Assembly (NCBI GenBank): GCA_964497245.1
Contig: CAZCCC010000021.1
Coordinates: 1 to 23,694 of the forward strand
DNA: 23,694 nucleotides
Reading direction: 5' to 3'
Source of the DNA: CAZCCC01 sp964497245
GTDB taxonomy: Bacteria; Patescibacteriota; Patescibacteriia; Buchananbacterales; UBA6539
The translations under genes were made by a program, and so were the position numbers. The notes beneath the pieces are model-generated. The model searched no databases and was not told the DNA's origin. It was given only the letters and a program-made list of their open reading frames with translations. This document shows positions 9,102-16,217 of this stretch, piece by piece (within the stretch, counting starts at the first letter, position 1; each line of letters starts with the position of its first letter).

Positions 9102-9111
9102 TCACCTCCTT
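9102..9111 (-). promoter_or_regulatory. Ten-nucleotide perfect Shine-Dalgarno of rpsU
   Basis: AAGGAGGTGA is complementary over 10 nt to the usual 16S rRNA 3' tail (UCACCUCCUU) and lies 6 nt before the GTG. Of 16 protein starts examined here, only this one and the 8289 start show a clear SD. Confidence 0.85.
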
Positions 9112-9180
9112 TTTTATGGTGTTAAATAATTAAAAATAAACTATAATTTATTAATTTAAAATATCCGACTTTATACTTCT

Positions 9181-9209
9181 ATAATACTAACTTATTAAAA
9201 ATAAGTCAA
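9181..9209 (-). promoter_or_regulatory. Promoter of rpsU-yqeY
   Basis: Leftward TTGACT (9209-9204), 17-bp spacer, TATTAT (9186-9181). The predicted transcription start near 9174 gives a leader of about 79 nt, long for this compact genome. The promoter lies just beyond the hisS stop. Confidence 0.7.
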
Positions 9210-9217
9210 CAGATATT

Positions 9218-10585
9218 CTAAATATTTTGATTGATATTCAATTTTTTCTTCAATTCCAAGCAAGTTTTATTAAAATCAATGATTTCCTGTACTCCGCTCT
9301 CCATATCGCGAACCAATATTGTACCATCCATCACTTCTTTCTGCCCTAAAATTAATGCATATCTGACACCAAACTTATTAGCCAGCTCAAGCTGCGATTT
9401 TAAACTGTCTTTAGTAAAATTTTCTACTGCTTTGATTTCAGCCTTACGAAGCTGCTCAAATAAAGCTAAAGCTTTTATTTTAGCTTGATCGCCTATTTGC
9501 GCCAAAAAAACTTCGGGGGCTTTTTCTTTGGGAATTTCTATCTCCTTTTGGCGGAGTTGACTTATTGTTCTTTCAATTCCAATAGACATTCCGATTGCCG
9601 GCGTCGGACGGCCGCCTAAGAGTTCAATGAGTTTATCATAACGGCCGCCGCCGCCTAAAGCGCTTTGAGAACCTTGATCTTCCTCCGAAGGCCAAATCTC
9701 AAAAACCGTTTTAGTATAATAATCAAGGCCGCGGACTAAATATGGATTTAACTTATAAGAGATACTAAGTTCATCAAGATATTCAACAACTTTCATAAAA
9801 TGGCTCTTGCAATCTTCACAAACCCAGTCAAGAATTTGAGGCGCTTCGTTTTTAATAAACTGACATGAAGGCTTTTTGCAATCCAAAAGGCGTAAAGGAT
9901 TTTTAGTCAAACGGTTTTTACAATCTTCACAAAGCAATTTTCTCTTGCTCCGATAATAAGAAACCAACTCTTGGATATAAGTCTTGCGGCAGTCTGGACA
10001 ACCAATAGTGTTAATCTGAATACTTATTTTGTTGAGGCCTATCTCTTTAAAAAAATTACTGACAATCATAATTATCTGAGCATCAATTACCGGAATTTCA
10101 TCTCCTATCACCTCAAAGCCAAATTGATGAAATTGCCTTTGTCTTCCCGACTGCGGCTTTTCCCGCCGAAACATTGGCCCCCAATAATACATTTTTACAG
10201 GTTGAGGCAGATTGCTCATACCATGATTAATATACGCTCGACAGACTGATGCTGTAGCCTCTGGTCTTAAAACAACTGTTCCGTCGCTGTGATCAGTAAA
10301 ACTAAACATTTCTTTTTCCACAATATCGGTCTGCTTGCCGATAGAACGGATAAAAAGAACAGCCTCTTCCAAAATTGGCGGATCAATTCTTTTAAAATCG
10401 TAGCTTTCGGAAAAATTTTCAACTATTTTCTTTAAAAACCGCCAATAATGCTGATCAGACGGCAAAATATCTTTAAATCCTCTAAGAAGTTTTGGATATT
10501 TATCCTGTTTGGTTACCGATTTCTTTATTTTTATTTGTTTGGAATCTGTTTTTTTAGCCTTAAGGTTTTCCTTTTTTTTAGCCAT
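9218..10585 (-). CDS. hisS: Histidyl-tRNA synthetase
   Basis: This 455-residue class II synthetase charges tRNA-His in the cytoplasm. Motif 2 is at about 131-157 (MYYWGPMFRREKPQSGR, then RQFHQFGFEVIG). The histidine-specific LVRGLDYYT is at 283-291. Motif 3 (GMSIGIER) is at 332-339, after GGGGRYDKL. An anticodon-binding domain fills about 355-450. Residues 196-260 hold an insertion with CPDC, CEDC, CKKPSC and CEDC, likely zinc-binding and seen in several other bacterial HisRS. The first 30 residues are a lysine-rich extension of unknown use. The ATG lies 4 nt after the lepB stop with no SD, so it is likely co-transcribed and coupled with lepB. Confidence 0.96.
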   Translation of the reverse strand: MAKKKENLKAKKTDSKQIKIKKSVTKQDKYPKLLRGFKDILPSDQHYWRFLKKIVENFSESYDFKRIDPPILEEAVLFIRSIGKQTDIVEKEMFSFTDHSDGTVVLRPEATASVCRAYINHGMSNLPQPVKMYYWGPMFRREKPQSGRQRQFHQFGFEVIGDEIPVIDAQIIMIVSNFFKEIGLNKISIQINTIGCPDCRKTYIQELVSYYRSKRKLLCEDCKNRLTKNPLRLLDCKKPSCQFIKNEAPQILDWVCEDCKSHFMKVVEYLDELSISYKLNPYLVRGLDYYTKTVFEIWPSEEDQGSQSALGGGGRYDKLIELLGGRPTPAIGMSIGIERTISQLRQKEIEIPKEKAPEVFLAQIGDQAKIKALALFEQLRKAEIKAVENFTKDSLKSQLELANKFGVRYALILGQKEVMDGTILVRDMESGVQEIIDFNKTCLELKKKLNINQNI

Positions 10586-10589
10586 ATTT

Positions 10590-11207
10590 TTATTCTAAAT
10601 TATAAGGTAATTTAAACAAAACTAAGCCAACTCTATCCAGAGGCCAACCTCTAAATAGCGTCCGGCCGACTATATTATTTTTTTTAACCGGCCCAAATGC
10701 CCTGGAATCAAGACTTGCTGTCCTGTTGTCTCCTAAAAGATAGTATTCATCAGAATCCAATTCAATTTCAATATCTCCGAAAGTTTTCATCGCCGGCAAA
10801 AGATAGGCCTCATTTAAAATCTGCCCTTTTGGGTTTTCTTGACTGAATATGTGTATTTTGCCTTCGCTGATTATTATTTTTTCCTGCGGCAAACCAATTA
10901 CTCTTTTGATAAAATGTTGTTTTGTTTCAAGAGGATAACGAAAAACAACCACATCACCTCTTTGCGGCTCGCTGAACCGGTAAGTAATTTCATCAATTAT
11001 TAAATATTCGTGATCATAGAAATTCGGCTCCATTGAAGCGCCTTTTACGTAAAAAGGTTTTATTAAAAAATAACGAACCGGAATTATAATCGCCAAAGAA
11101 ATTACCACTACCTTAAAAATTTCCCAAAAAAAGATAAAGGCCTGTCTGCCGAAAGACAAATTTCCTTGAAATTCATAATGATTTTGATTCTTTTTAAATA
11201 ATCCCAT
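10590..11207 (-). CDS. lepB: Signal peptidase I
   Basis: The 205-residue product is an S26 serine-lysine peptidase that removes signal peptides from exported proteins on the outer face of the membrane. One N-terminal membrane anchor spans about 25-47. The catalytic Ser58 is in KGASMEPNF and the general-base Lys101 is in FIKRVIGLP. The downstream boxes RGDVVVFRYP (83-92), YYLLGDNR (155-162) and DSRAFGPV (167-174) are all intact. The length is that of the compact Gram-positive type. No SD is visible. hisS follows after 4 nt. The large surface proteins 2-10 kb downstream have signal-like N-termini and are plausible substrates, by position only. Confidence 0.95.
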   Translation of the reverse strand: MGLFKKNQNHYEFQGNLSFGRQAFIFFWEIFKVVVISLAIIIPVRYFLIKPFYVKGASMEPNFYDHEYLIIDEITYRFSEPQRGDVVVFRYPLETKQHFIKRVIGLPQEKIIISEGKIHIFSQENPKGQILNEAYLLPAMKTFGDIEIELDSDEYYLLGDNRTASLDSRAFGPVKKNNIVGRTLFRGWPLDRVGLVLFKLPYNLE

Positions 11208-11228
11208 AAATAATTGTTTTTTTATTCT

Positions 11229-11253
11229 TAAATTTTAATTCTAAATTTTAATT
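11229..11253. repeat. Two tandem copies of a 12-bp AT repeat
   Basis: TAAATTTTAATT occurs at 11229-11240 and again at 11242-11253 (period 13), in the 69-bp gap between the GDPD gene and lepB. It is low-complexity sequence and may be chance; any promoter role is unclear. Confidence 0.5.
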
Positions 11254-11276
11254 ACTATTTATCATCAAAAAATCTT

Positions 11277-12002
11277 CTATAACCTGTCGGGATAATTGGT
11301 AATTATTCCATCAATACCCAGATCTTTCAAATATTCGATCTTTCTTCTGTTGTTAACGGTCCAGGCGCAAATCTTGATTCCTTTTTTCTTAAAAACTTCC
11401 ACTTTTCTTTTATTCAAGAGCAGATGATTTATACATAAAAAATCAGCTCCGGCGCGGTAAACCAACCAGCGAATATAATACATTGTAAAAGGCAGAAACA
11501 AAATTGCCAAAAAATCCAAGGCAAACCAAAAAGAAAAAGAATTAACCGAGCGAAAAATCAAAGCTGTGGTAATATCCGGCTCAAGACGTTCCGCCACCCT
11601 GATATCACCGGCATGGTTGGACGATATCATCACGTCTTTAAAATCAATTTTATAATCCCTCAGAGTTTGAATAACTATTTGAGAGCTTCCTCTGACTTTC
11701 AACTCAATATCCATTCCGACTTTATTGCCAATAACTTCTAGTACTTCTCCCAAGGTAGGAATAGTTTCTTTCCCTTTTATTTCAATTTTTTTTAATTCTG
11801 TCAAATTCAACTTTCTTATCCTCAAGTATTTTTTTGCAAGTCTTTTAAGACTTTTATCATGAACCACTACCGGATGAAGATCTTTTGTAATTTGGATATC
11901 AAATTCAACCATATCAACTCCAAACTCCAAAGCTTTTTTAAAAGAAGAAATTGTATTTTCCGGAGCATAAGCCTTAGCTCCGCGATGACCAATTTTCAAC
12001 AT
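11277..12002 (-). CDS. Glycerophosphodiester phosphodiesterase (GDPD family)
   Basis: The 241-residue TIM-barrel phosphodiesterase would hydrolyse glycerophosphodiesters to an alcohol and glycerol 3-phosphate. The catalytic set is present: HRG at 6-8, PENT at 14-17, Glu33 and Asp35 in VEFDIQ, His48-Asp49 in VVHD, and Glu100/Lys102 in DIELK. The C-terminal strands end in CAWTVNN and GIDGIITNYPDRL, as expected. A hydrophobic stretch (about 153-180, FWFALDFLAILFLPFTMYYI) is longer than usual and might contact the membrane. There is no secretion signal, so it is probably cytoplasmic. It is the first leftward gene of this half; no SD precedes it. Substrate specificity cannot be told. Confidence 0.9.
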   Translation of the reverse strand: MLKIGHRGAKAYAPENTISSFKKALEFGVDMVEFDIQITKDLHPVVVHDKSLKRLAKKYLRIRKLNLTELKKIEIKGKETIPTLGEVLEVIGNKVGMDIELKVRGSSQIVIQTLRDYKIDFKDVMISSNHAGDIRVAERLEPDITTALIFRSVNSFSFWFALDFLAILFLPFTMYYIRWLVYRAGADFLCINHLLLNKRKVEVFKKKGIKICAWTVNNRRKIEYLKDLGIDGIITNYPDRL

Positions 12003-12196
12003 ATAATCTATTTTTTTTATTAATGGTCAATTTTTCAAATTAATCTTACTCAACCTGCAAAAAATTATTCCAAGAGTTTGGATTCTTGACCGGTTGGATA
12101 AGCGGTTTAACCAAGTCCCGACTGACACAAAATTTAACGTCTACACTAATCACCTCTGAATATCATGGATAACCAAGTGGATTACTCTTATTATAC

Positions 12197-12273
12197 AAAA
12201 AGAAAGCGCTATGCAGGGTTCACGGTGCACTCATGAATGACGCTTTCAGTGCATGCCCTATAAAAATATTACT
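12197..12273 (-). ncRNA. Candidate short RNA or attenuated leader upstream of the GDPD gene
   Basis: A strong leftward promoter predicts a start near 12273. About 25 nt downstream, GAAAGCG (12247-12241) pairs with CGCTTTC (12208-12202), enclosing a partly paired interior with GTGCAC, and is followed by five T and then GTATAA. This reads as a hairpin plus U-tract giving an RNA of about 77 nt. It may be an independent small RNA. Alternatively it may be a leader whose terminator attenuates the GDPD-lepB-hisS unit, since all lie downstream on the same strand. No known riboswitch class was recognised. Confidence 0.45.
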
Positions 12274-12278
12274 TTTGA

Positions 12279-12307
12279 AATATACCACGAATAATAAAAT
12301 CTTTCAA
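12279..12307 (-). promoter_or_regulatory. Extended -10 promoter for the 12.2-kb RNA
   Basis: TTGAAA (12307-12302), 17-bp spacer, TATATT (12284-12279), preceded by TGG, which forms an extended -10 (TGnTATATT). Confidence 0.6.
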
Positions 12308-12413
12308 GTTAGGAAATTAATTCATTTATATAATTTATTCTAGCAAATATAGCCAAAGATTGATTTTATAGCGTATTTATGGCAAAATTATAAAGCATTA
12401 AATTTAGATTATA

Positions 12414-13841
12414 ATGATTGAAAAATTTGACTCGGATCCTTTTGACATTGAAAAGAAACAAAATGACTCCGAAATAAAACCGAAGAAAAAAATTAGACTA
12501 ATTGGCAGACTATCTATTTATCTGCTGATAGTTTTAGTTATGCTGGTAATATCTTTAAGCGTCGGTATAATATCTTCGGGAGAAAATTTGTCTAAAGTCT
12601 TTGGAGATATTGGGATATGGGGTCAAATAAAACATTTGGTGGGAAGCGAGGATAGGAAACTAAAAGGCGAAGATGATGACCGAATCAATATCTTACTTCT
12701 AGGAATAGGCGGAATAGGACACGATGGACCTTTTTTGTCTGATACTATGATGTTAGTAAGCTTCAAGCCTTCAACCGGAAAAGTTGGACTTATTTCCATT
12801 CCCCGCGACCTTTTAGTCCAAATCCCGGGATATGGCTGGTGGAAAATAAACCATGCCAATGCTTTCGGCGAAGTAAAAAATTCCGGAAAGGGTGGAGAAT
12901 TAGCTTCAACCGTAGTGAGCCAAAGTTTTGATATACCTGTTCATTACTATGTTAGGGTTGATTTTGAAGGTTTTAAAAAAATAATTGATGATTTGGGCGG
13001 AATTGAAGTTGAAGTGGATAATTTGCTAAGCGATTATCGCTACCCTGTGCAGGGGAAAGAAACTGCTACAACGACTGAAAGATATGAACATCTTCATATT
13101 GAGCCAGGCAATGTCTATATGGATGGTAATCTTGCCTTAAAATACGTCCGTTCACGCTATGCACTGGGAATAGAAGGATCGGATTTTGCCAGAAGCAGAC
13201 GCCAACAAAAAGTTTTAATGGCGGTTAAAAAAAAGGGGTTATCTTTCTCAACATTGATAAACCCCTATAAAGTGAGTCAAGTAATGGATACTCTGAGTCA
13301 AAATATAGCCACTAATGTTGAAATTTGGGAAATGATTAGATTTTTTAATCTTGGTAAAAATTTGGAAGAAAAAGATATAGTACGTGAAGTGTTTACTGAT
13401 GATAGGGACGGCTTACTTTATCCTTCAATCACTGAAAACGGCGCTTTTGTTCTGCTGCCCAGAGCCGGAGATTTTTCGGAAATGCAAACGGTCGTGAAAA
13501 ATATTTTCGGTGACAAAGAAGAAATTGCAAAAGAAAAGCCAAAGAGAATCCAAATTCAAAATGGCACAAAAATAAACGGGCTTGCGCTTAGAACTTCACA
13601 ATATCTAAAAAATCTGAATTATCAAATTATAGAAATTGGAAACGCCCCGACTCAAGATTATCAAAAAACGGTAATCTACGACCTTGATAATGAAGAACCA
13701 ACTGAAACGACAAAAAATTTAGCAGAACTCTTGGGAGCAGAAATAGCGCCGGCTGTTCCGGCATGGATGAAAGATTCTACTTCAATTAGTGAACAGGCTG
13801 ACATACTGATAATACTGGGAAAAGACCGTGAAAATATTTGA
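12414..13841 (+). CDS. LytR-CpsA-Psr (LCP) family cell-wall glycopolymer ligase
   Basis: This 475-residue membrane-anchored protein has a cytoplasmic N-terminus, one TM helix at about 31-54 and an extracellular LCP domain at about 88-270. Conserved catalytic residues are visible: LSDTMMLVS with Asp110, SIPRD with Arg131, and YVRSRYA with Arg246/Arg248 followed by FARSRRQQ. The C-terminal part (about 373-470, beginning RIQIQNGTKINGLA) matches the LytR_C domain often found after LCP. The family transfers polyprenyl-linked glycopolymers to peptidoglycan or to surface proteins. This gives an organism with a thin gene set a route to decorate its wall. It is the first gene of the rightward half; there is no SD. 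The exact acceptor and glycan are unknown. Confidence 0.93.
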   Translation: MIEKFDSDPFDIEKKQNDSEIKPKKKIRLIGRLSIYLLIVLVMLVISLSVGIISSGENLSKVFGDIGIWGQIKHLVGSEDRKLKGEDDDRINILLLGIGGIGHDGPFLSDTMMLVSFKPSTGKVGLISIPRDLLVQIPGYGWWKINHANAFGEVKNSGKGGELASTVVSQSFDIPVHYYVRVDFEGFKKIIDDLGGIEVEVDNLLSDYRYPVQGKETATTTERYEHLHIEPGNVYMDGNLALKYVRSRYALGIEGSDFARSRRQQKVLMAVKKKGLSFSTLINPYKVSQVMDTLSQNIATNVEIWEMIRFFNLGKNLEEKDIVREVFTDDRDGLLYPSITENGAFVLLPRAGDFSEMQTVVKNIFGDKEEIAKEKPKRIQIQNGTKINGLALRTSQYLKNLNYQIIEIGNAPTQDYQKTVIYDLDNEEPTETTKNLAELLGAEIAPAVPAWMKDSTSISEQADILIILGKDRENI

Positions 13842-13866
13842 TTACCTTAAACGAATAAAATATTGT
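13838..13866 (+). promoter_or_regulatory. Possible promoter of der-pth
   Basis: TTGATT (13838-13843), overlapping the end of the LCP gene, then a 17-bp spacer and TATTGT (13861-13866). It would give a leader of about 22 nt before der. Confidence 0.35.
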
Positions 13867-13894
13867 TTATTTAATTAATTTTTTTAATATAAAA

Positions 13895-15277
13895 ATGCCA
13901 AAAGTGGTAATTATCGGCCGAATAAACGTCGGCAAATCATCATTATTTAACCGGTTAACTGAGACCGGCAAAGCTTTGATTTCACCCGTTGAAGGAACTA
14001 CCCGCGATTATAATATCGGAGAGGTAAGATGGCGTAAAAAAGTTTTTCAAATCATTGATACCGGCGGAGTCAATATTGAAAATTTAAAAAACAGCATAAA
14101 AGCCCTGCTGCCGGGTAAAAAAAATATTCAAAAAATAAAAACGGAAATTATCGAAAAAGAAATCATAAAGCAAACAAAAAATGCTTTGGAGGAAGCAGAT
14201 CTAATAATGATGGTGGTTGATGGCAAAACAGGCCTGATGCCTGAAGATAAAGAACTGGCCTTGATTCTAAAAAAACTTAAAAAACCTTTAATATTGGCCT
14301 GCAACAAAATTGATAGACAAAAATTTTCTGATCGGATTCCTGAATTTTATAAACTTGGCCTCGGACAACCTTGGCCGGTTTCAGCAGTTAATGGAAGCGG
14401 CACCGGTGATTTTTTAGATGTGTTGATTAAATTGCTTAAATGGCAAAAAGGAAGACCCAAAAAAGAAATTTCCGAAAAAAAAATTAAAGTGGTAATGATT
14501 GGAAAACCAAATGTCGGCAAATCTTCACTGGTAAACAAAATGATTGGACAGCAACGAGTAATTGTTTCACCAATTGCTCAAACTACCCGAGAACCGCAAG
14601 ATACGGAAATAATCTATAAAGGAGAAAAAATAATTTTAATTGATACTGCCGGACTGAGAAAAAAATCAAAAATAGAACGCGGATTGGAGAAAATGGCAAC
14701 AAAAAAAACTGCCAAAATGATGAAGTCGGCAGATATCGTCTTATTTATAACAGAAGCTGATAGAACTTTAGTGAGACAAGACAGTCACCTGGCAGGGCTT
14801 TTGAAAATTTCCGGTCCAGGAATAATAATAGTCGCAAATAAATGGGATTTAATTTCAGAAAAAGACAATAAAATAGACGTTGACATAAAAAAATATTATG
14901 GTCAGAACTTCCCCTATATTTCTTTTTCTCCTATAATTTTTATTTCTGCCAAAACCGGCAGAAATGTTGAAAAAATATTTGATTTGATTTTAGAAGTACA
15001 AAAAGAAAGGGAAAAAGAAATCCCTGAACAAGAATTAAGAGAGATCTTAAAAAAGCTGGTTAAGCATCATCATCCAGCAAAAGCAAGCGGGCAAAAAAAA
15101 CCCTATATCTATGCCATAAAACAAACAAAAAATGCTCCGCCTGAGTTTACCGTCTTTGTTGGTGCAAAGCAGTCAATTCATTTTTCTTACTTGCGTTTTA
15201 TTGAAAATCAAATCAGACAAAATTTCGGCTTTTTAGGCGTTCCAATTATAATGAAAGTAAAAAGTCTAAGAGACTAA
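13895..15277 (+). CDS. der: Ribosome-assembly GTPase Der (EngA)
   Basis: The 460-residue protein has two tandem GTPase domains and a C-terminal KH-like domain, the arrangement unique to Der, which acts in 50S subunit assembly. Domain 1 has GRINVGKS (8-15), TTRD, DTGG (55-58) and NKID (137-140). Domain 2 has GKPNVGKS (203-210), DTAGLRKKSKI (250-260) and NKWD. The KH-like tail ends with RFIENQIRQNFGFLGVPI. Two departures are seen. The first P-loop has Ile10 where Pro is usual. About 25 Lys-rich residues (60-90) follow the first switch II. It is 3 nt upstream of pth, so the two are probably one operon. No SD is present. Confidence 0.95.
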   Translation: MPKVVIIGRINVGKSSLFNRLTETGKALISPVEGTTRDYNIGEVRWRKKVFQIIDTGGVNIENLKNSIKALLPGKKNIQKIKTEIIEKEIIKQTKNALEEADLIMMVVDGKTGLMPEDKELALILKKLKKPLILACNKIDRQKFSDRIPEFYKLGLGQPWPVSAVNGSGTGDFLDVLIKLLKWQKGRPKKEISEKKIKVVMIGKPNVGKSSLVNKMIGQQRVIVSPIAQTTREPQDTEIIYKGEKIILIDTAGLRKKSKIERGLEKMATKKTAKMMKSADIVLFITEADRTLVRQDSHLAGLLKISGPGIIIVANKWDLISEKDNKIDVDIKKYYGQNFPYISFSPIIFISAKTGRNVEKIFDLILEVQKEREKEIPEQELREILKKLVKHHHPAKASGQKKPYIYAIKQTKNAPPEFTVFVGAKQSIHFSYLRFIENQIRQNFGFLGVPIIMKVKSLRD

Positions 15278-15280
15278 AAT

Positions 15281-15853
15281 ATGAAATTAGTAATTGGCTT
15301 GGGCAACCCAGGAAAAAAATACGAAGAGACTTGGCATAATCTCGGATTTTTAGCCGTTGATGAAATAAAAAATAAAGAACCGGAAATTTTTTGTGATTTT
15401 AAAATAAACAAAAAGTTCAAATCTGAAATTTGTGAAAATCAAGTTGCTGTTGAAAAAATAATTTTGGCCAAACCTCAAACCTTTATGAATCAATCCGGAC
15501 AGGCAGCAAAAATAATTTTTGACTTCTATAAAATAAATCCAAAAGACCTTTGGGTTATCCACGACGACATTGATCTTACTTTGGGTAGAATAAGGATTTC
15601 ACACAGTTCATCAGCAGGCGGACATAAAGGAGTTCAATCAATTATTGACTGTTTAGGGACCAAAGACTTTATCAGATTTCGGCTGGGAATTCAAAAAGAA
15701 CCGCCAATTGAAATTCCTTCGGAAGCCTATGTCTTGCAAAAAATAGATAAACAAAGTAAGATTATTGTTGACGAAACAATACAAAAAACTATTTCAGCGA
15801 TTGAAGTAGCTTTAACTCAAGGGATATTGGAAGCAATGAACGAATTCAATTAA
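15281..15853 (+). CDS. pth: Peptidyl-tRNA hydrolase
   Basis: The 190-residue enzyme recycles peptidyl-tRNA released from stalled ribosomes by cleaving the ester bond. Key residues are present: GLGNPGKKYEETWHNLGF with the catalytic His19, FMNQSG with its conserved Asn, HDDIDL with the catalytic-pair Asp, and GGHKGVQSI. Length and order match bacterial Pth. It starts 3 nt after the der stop with no canonical SD, and a hairpin terminator follows the gene, closing the der-pth unit. Confidence 0.96.
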   Translation: MKLVIGLGNPGKKYEETWHNLGFLAVDEIKNKEPEIFCDFKINKKFKSEICENQVAVEKIILAKPQTFMNQSGQAAKIIFDFYKINPKDLWVIHDDIDLTLGRIRISHSSSAGGHKGVQSIIDCLGTKDFIRFRLGIQKEPPIEIPSEAYVLQKIDKQSKIIVDETIQKTISAIEVALTQGILEAMNEFN

Positions 15854-15876
15854 GAGTCTAAAACTAAAATCAACAT

Positions 15877-15901
15877 AGCGCATTATTGCGCTTTTTATTT
15901 T
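15877..15901 (+). terminator. Rho-independent terminator after pth
   Basis: AGCGC (15877-15881) and GCGCT (15888-15892) form a stem with a 6-nt loop, followed by TTTTATTTTG. Confidence 0.75.
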
Positions 15902-16032
15902 GTAAAAAATATTAACCCTTTAATTCTACACTTCAGATTATAATAAAACTCCGCAGGTATGGTTAAAATTAAAATCAATAGAGTTTTCAACTAAAAATTT
16001 CTGGGTAGAAAAGCTACTGACAACTAATTAAC

Positions 16033-16183
16033 AAAAAAACTTCCAGAAACCTGCTTACCAGCGTAAGACACCCAGCGTAATAAAACGAAAGGCAGCTTAG
16101 CTTTCTGGCTACTGACCAAGCTAGGAGGGGTAGCTTGATTATTTGCCACTGGCACGCAGGGTACTGAAAGCTTTCTAAATAGT
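16033..16183 (-). ncRNA. Candidate small RNA with a C-rich (CCCCUCC) loop, antiparallel to dprA
   Basis: The 357-bp gap between pth and dprA has no gene on the plus strand. It carries a leftward unit of about 150 nt. The predicted start is near 16183. The 5' part has the palindrome GAAAGCTTTC (16175-16166) and the hairpin TGCC-AGT-GGCA (16154-16144). Next comes a perfect 7-bp stem (CAAGCTA/TAGCTTG, 16137-16117) presenting the loop CCCCTCC. The last hairpin has the stem CCAGAAA/TTTCTGG (16108-16102 and 16049-16043), encloses two copies of TTACGCTGG, and is followed by AAG and seven T. The loop is complementary to SD cores (GGAGG). The rest of the gap (15902-16032) shows only a 9-nt repeat, GCTACTGAC (16013-16021, again at 16108-16116). 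Confidence 0.5.
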
Positions 16184-16188
16184 GAATT

Positions 16189-16217
16189 ACCTTATCATAA
16201 ATTAAAAAAAATGTCAA
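16189..16217 (-). promoter_or_regulatory. Promoter of the C-rich-loop RNA, overlapping the dprA start
   Basis: TTGACA (16217-16212), 17-bp spacer, TAAGGT (16194-16189). The -35 box lies inside the first codons of dprA, so the two transcription units diverge from overlapping DNA. The -35 is perfect; the -10 keeps only TAnnnT. Confidence 0.5.

Larger units (their letters stand above)
12003..12413. other. Divergent intergenic region between the GDPD gene and the LCP gene
   Basis: This 411-bp gap separates the leftward and rightward halves of the window. It contains a probable short leftward RNA with its own promoter (12197-12307). It also contains an unexplained stretch (12040-12190) with small inverted repeats, for example CTTG...GGTT against AACCAAG near 12087-12114. 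No convincing promoter was found for the LCP gene, whose ATG directly follows AT-rich sequence without an SD. Confidence 0.5.

Noticed and set aside
12046..12153. Short frames on both strands in the divergent region (leftward GTG, 35 codons; rightward frame ending at 12156-12158 without a start)
   Set aside because: Both read somewhat protein-like, but neither has an SD or a good start, and they overlap each other. A decayed fragment is possible but unsupported.
16058..16080. Two CCAGCGTAA copies 14 bp apart as a CRISPR-like or iteron array
   Set aside because: Only two short copies, lying inside the terminal hairpin of the candidate RNA; no further repeats or cas genes.
16141..16160. GCCACTGG, resembling part of a cobalamin riboswitch
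   Set aside because: The B12 box and the other conserved riboswitch elements are absent; the motif is just a small hairpin.
16014..16217. Leftward 67-codon frame upstream of dprA
   Set aside because: Its start lies within the -35 box of the predicted promoter, so the transcript would lack it, and it crosses several hairpins.
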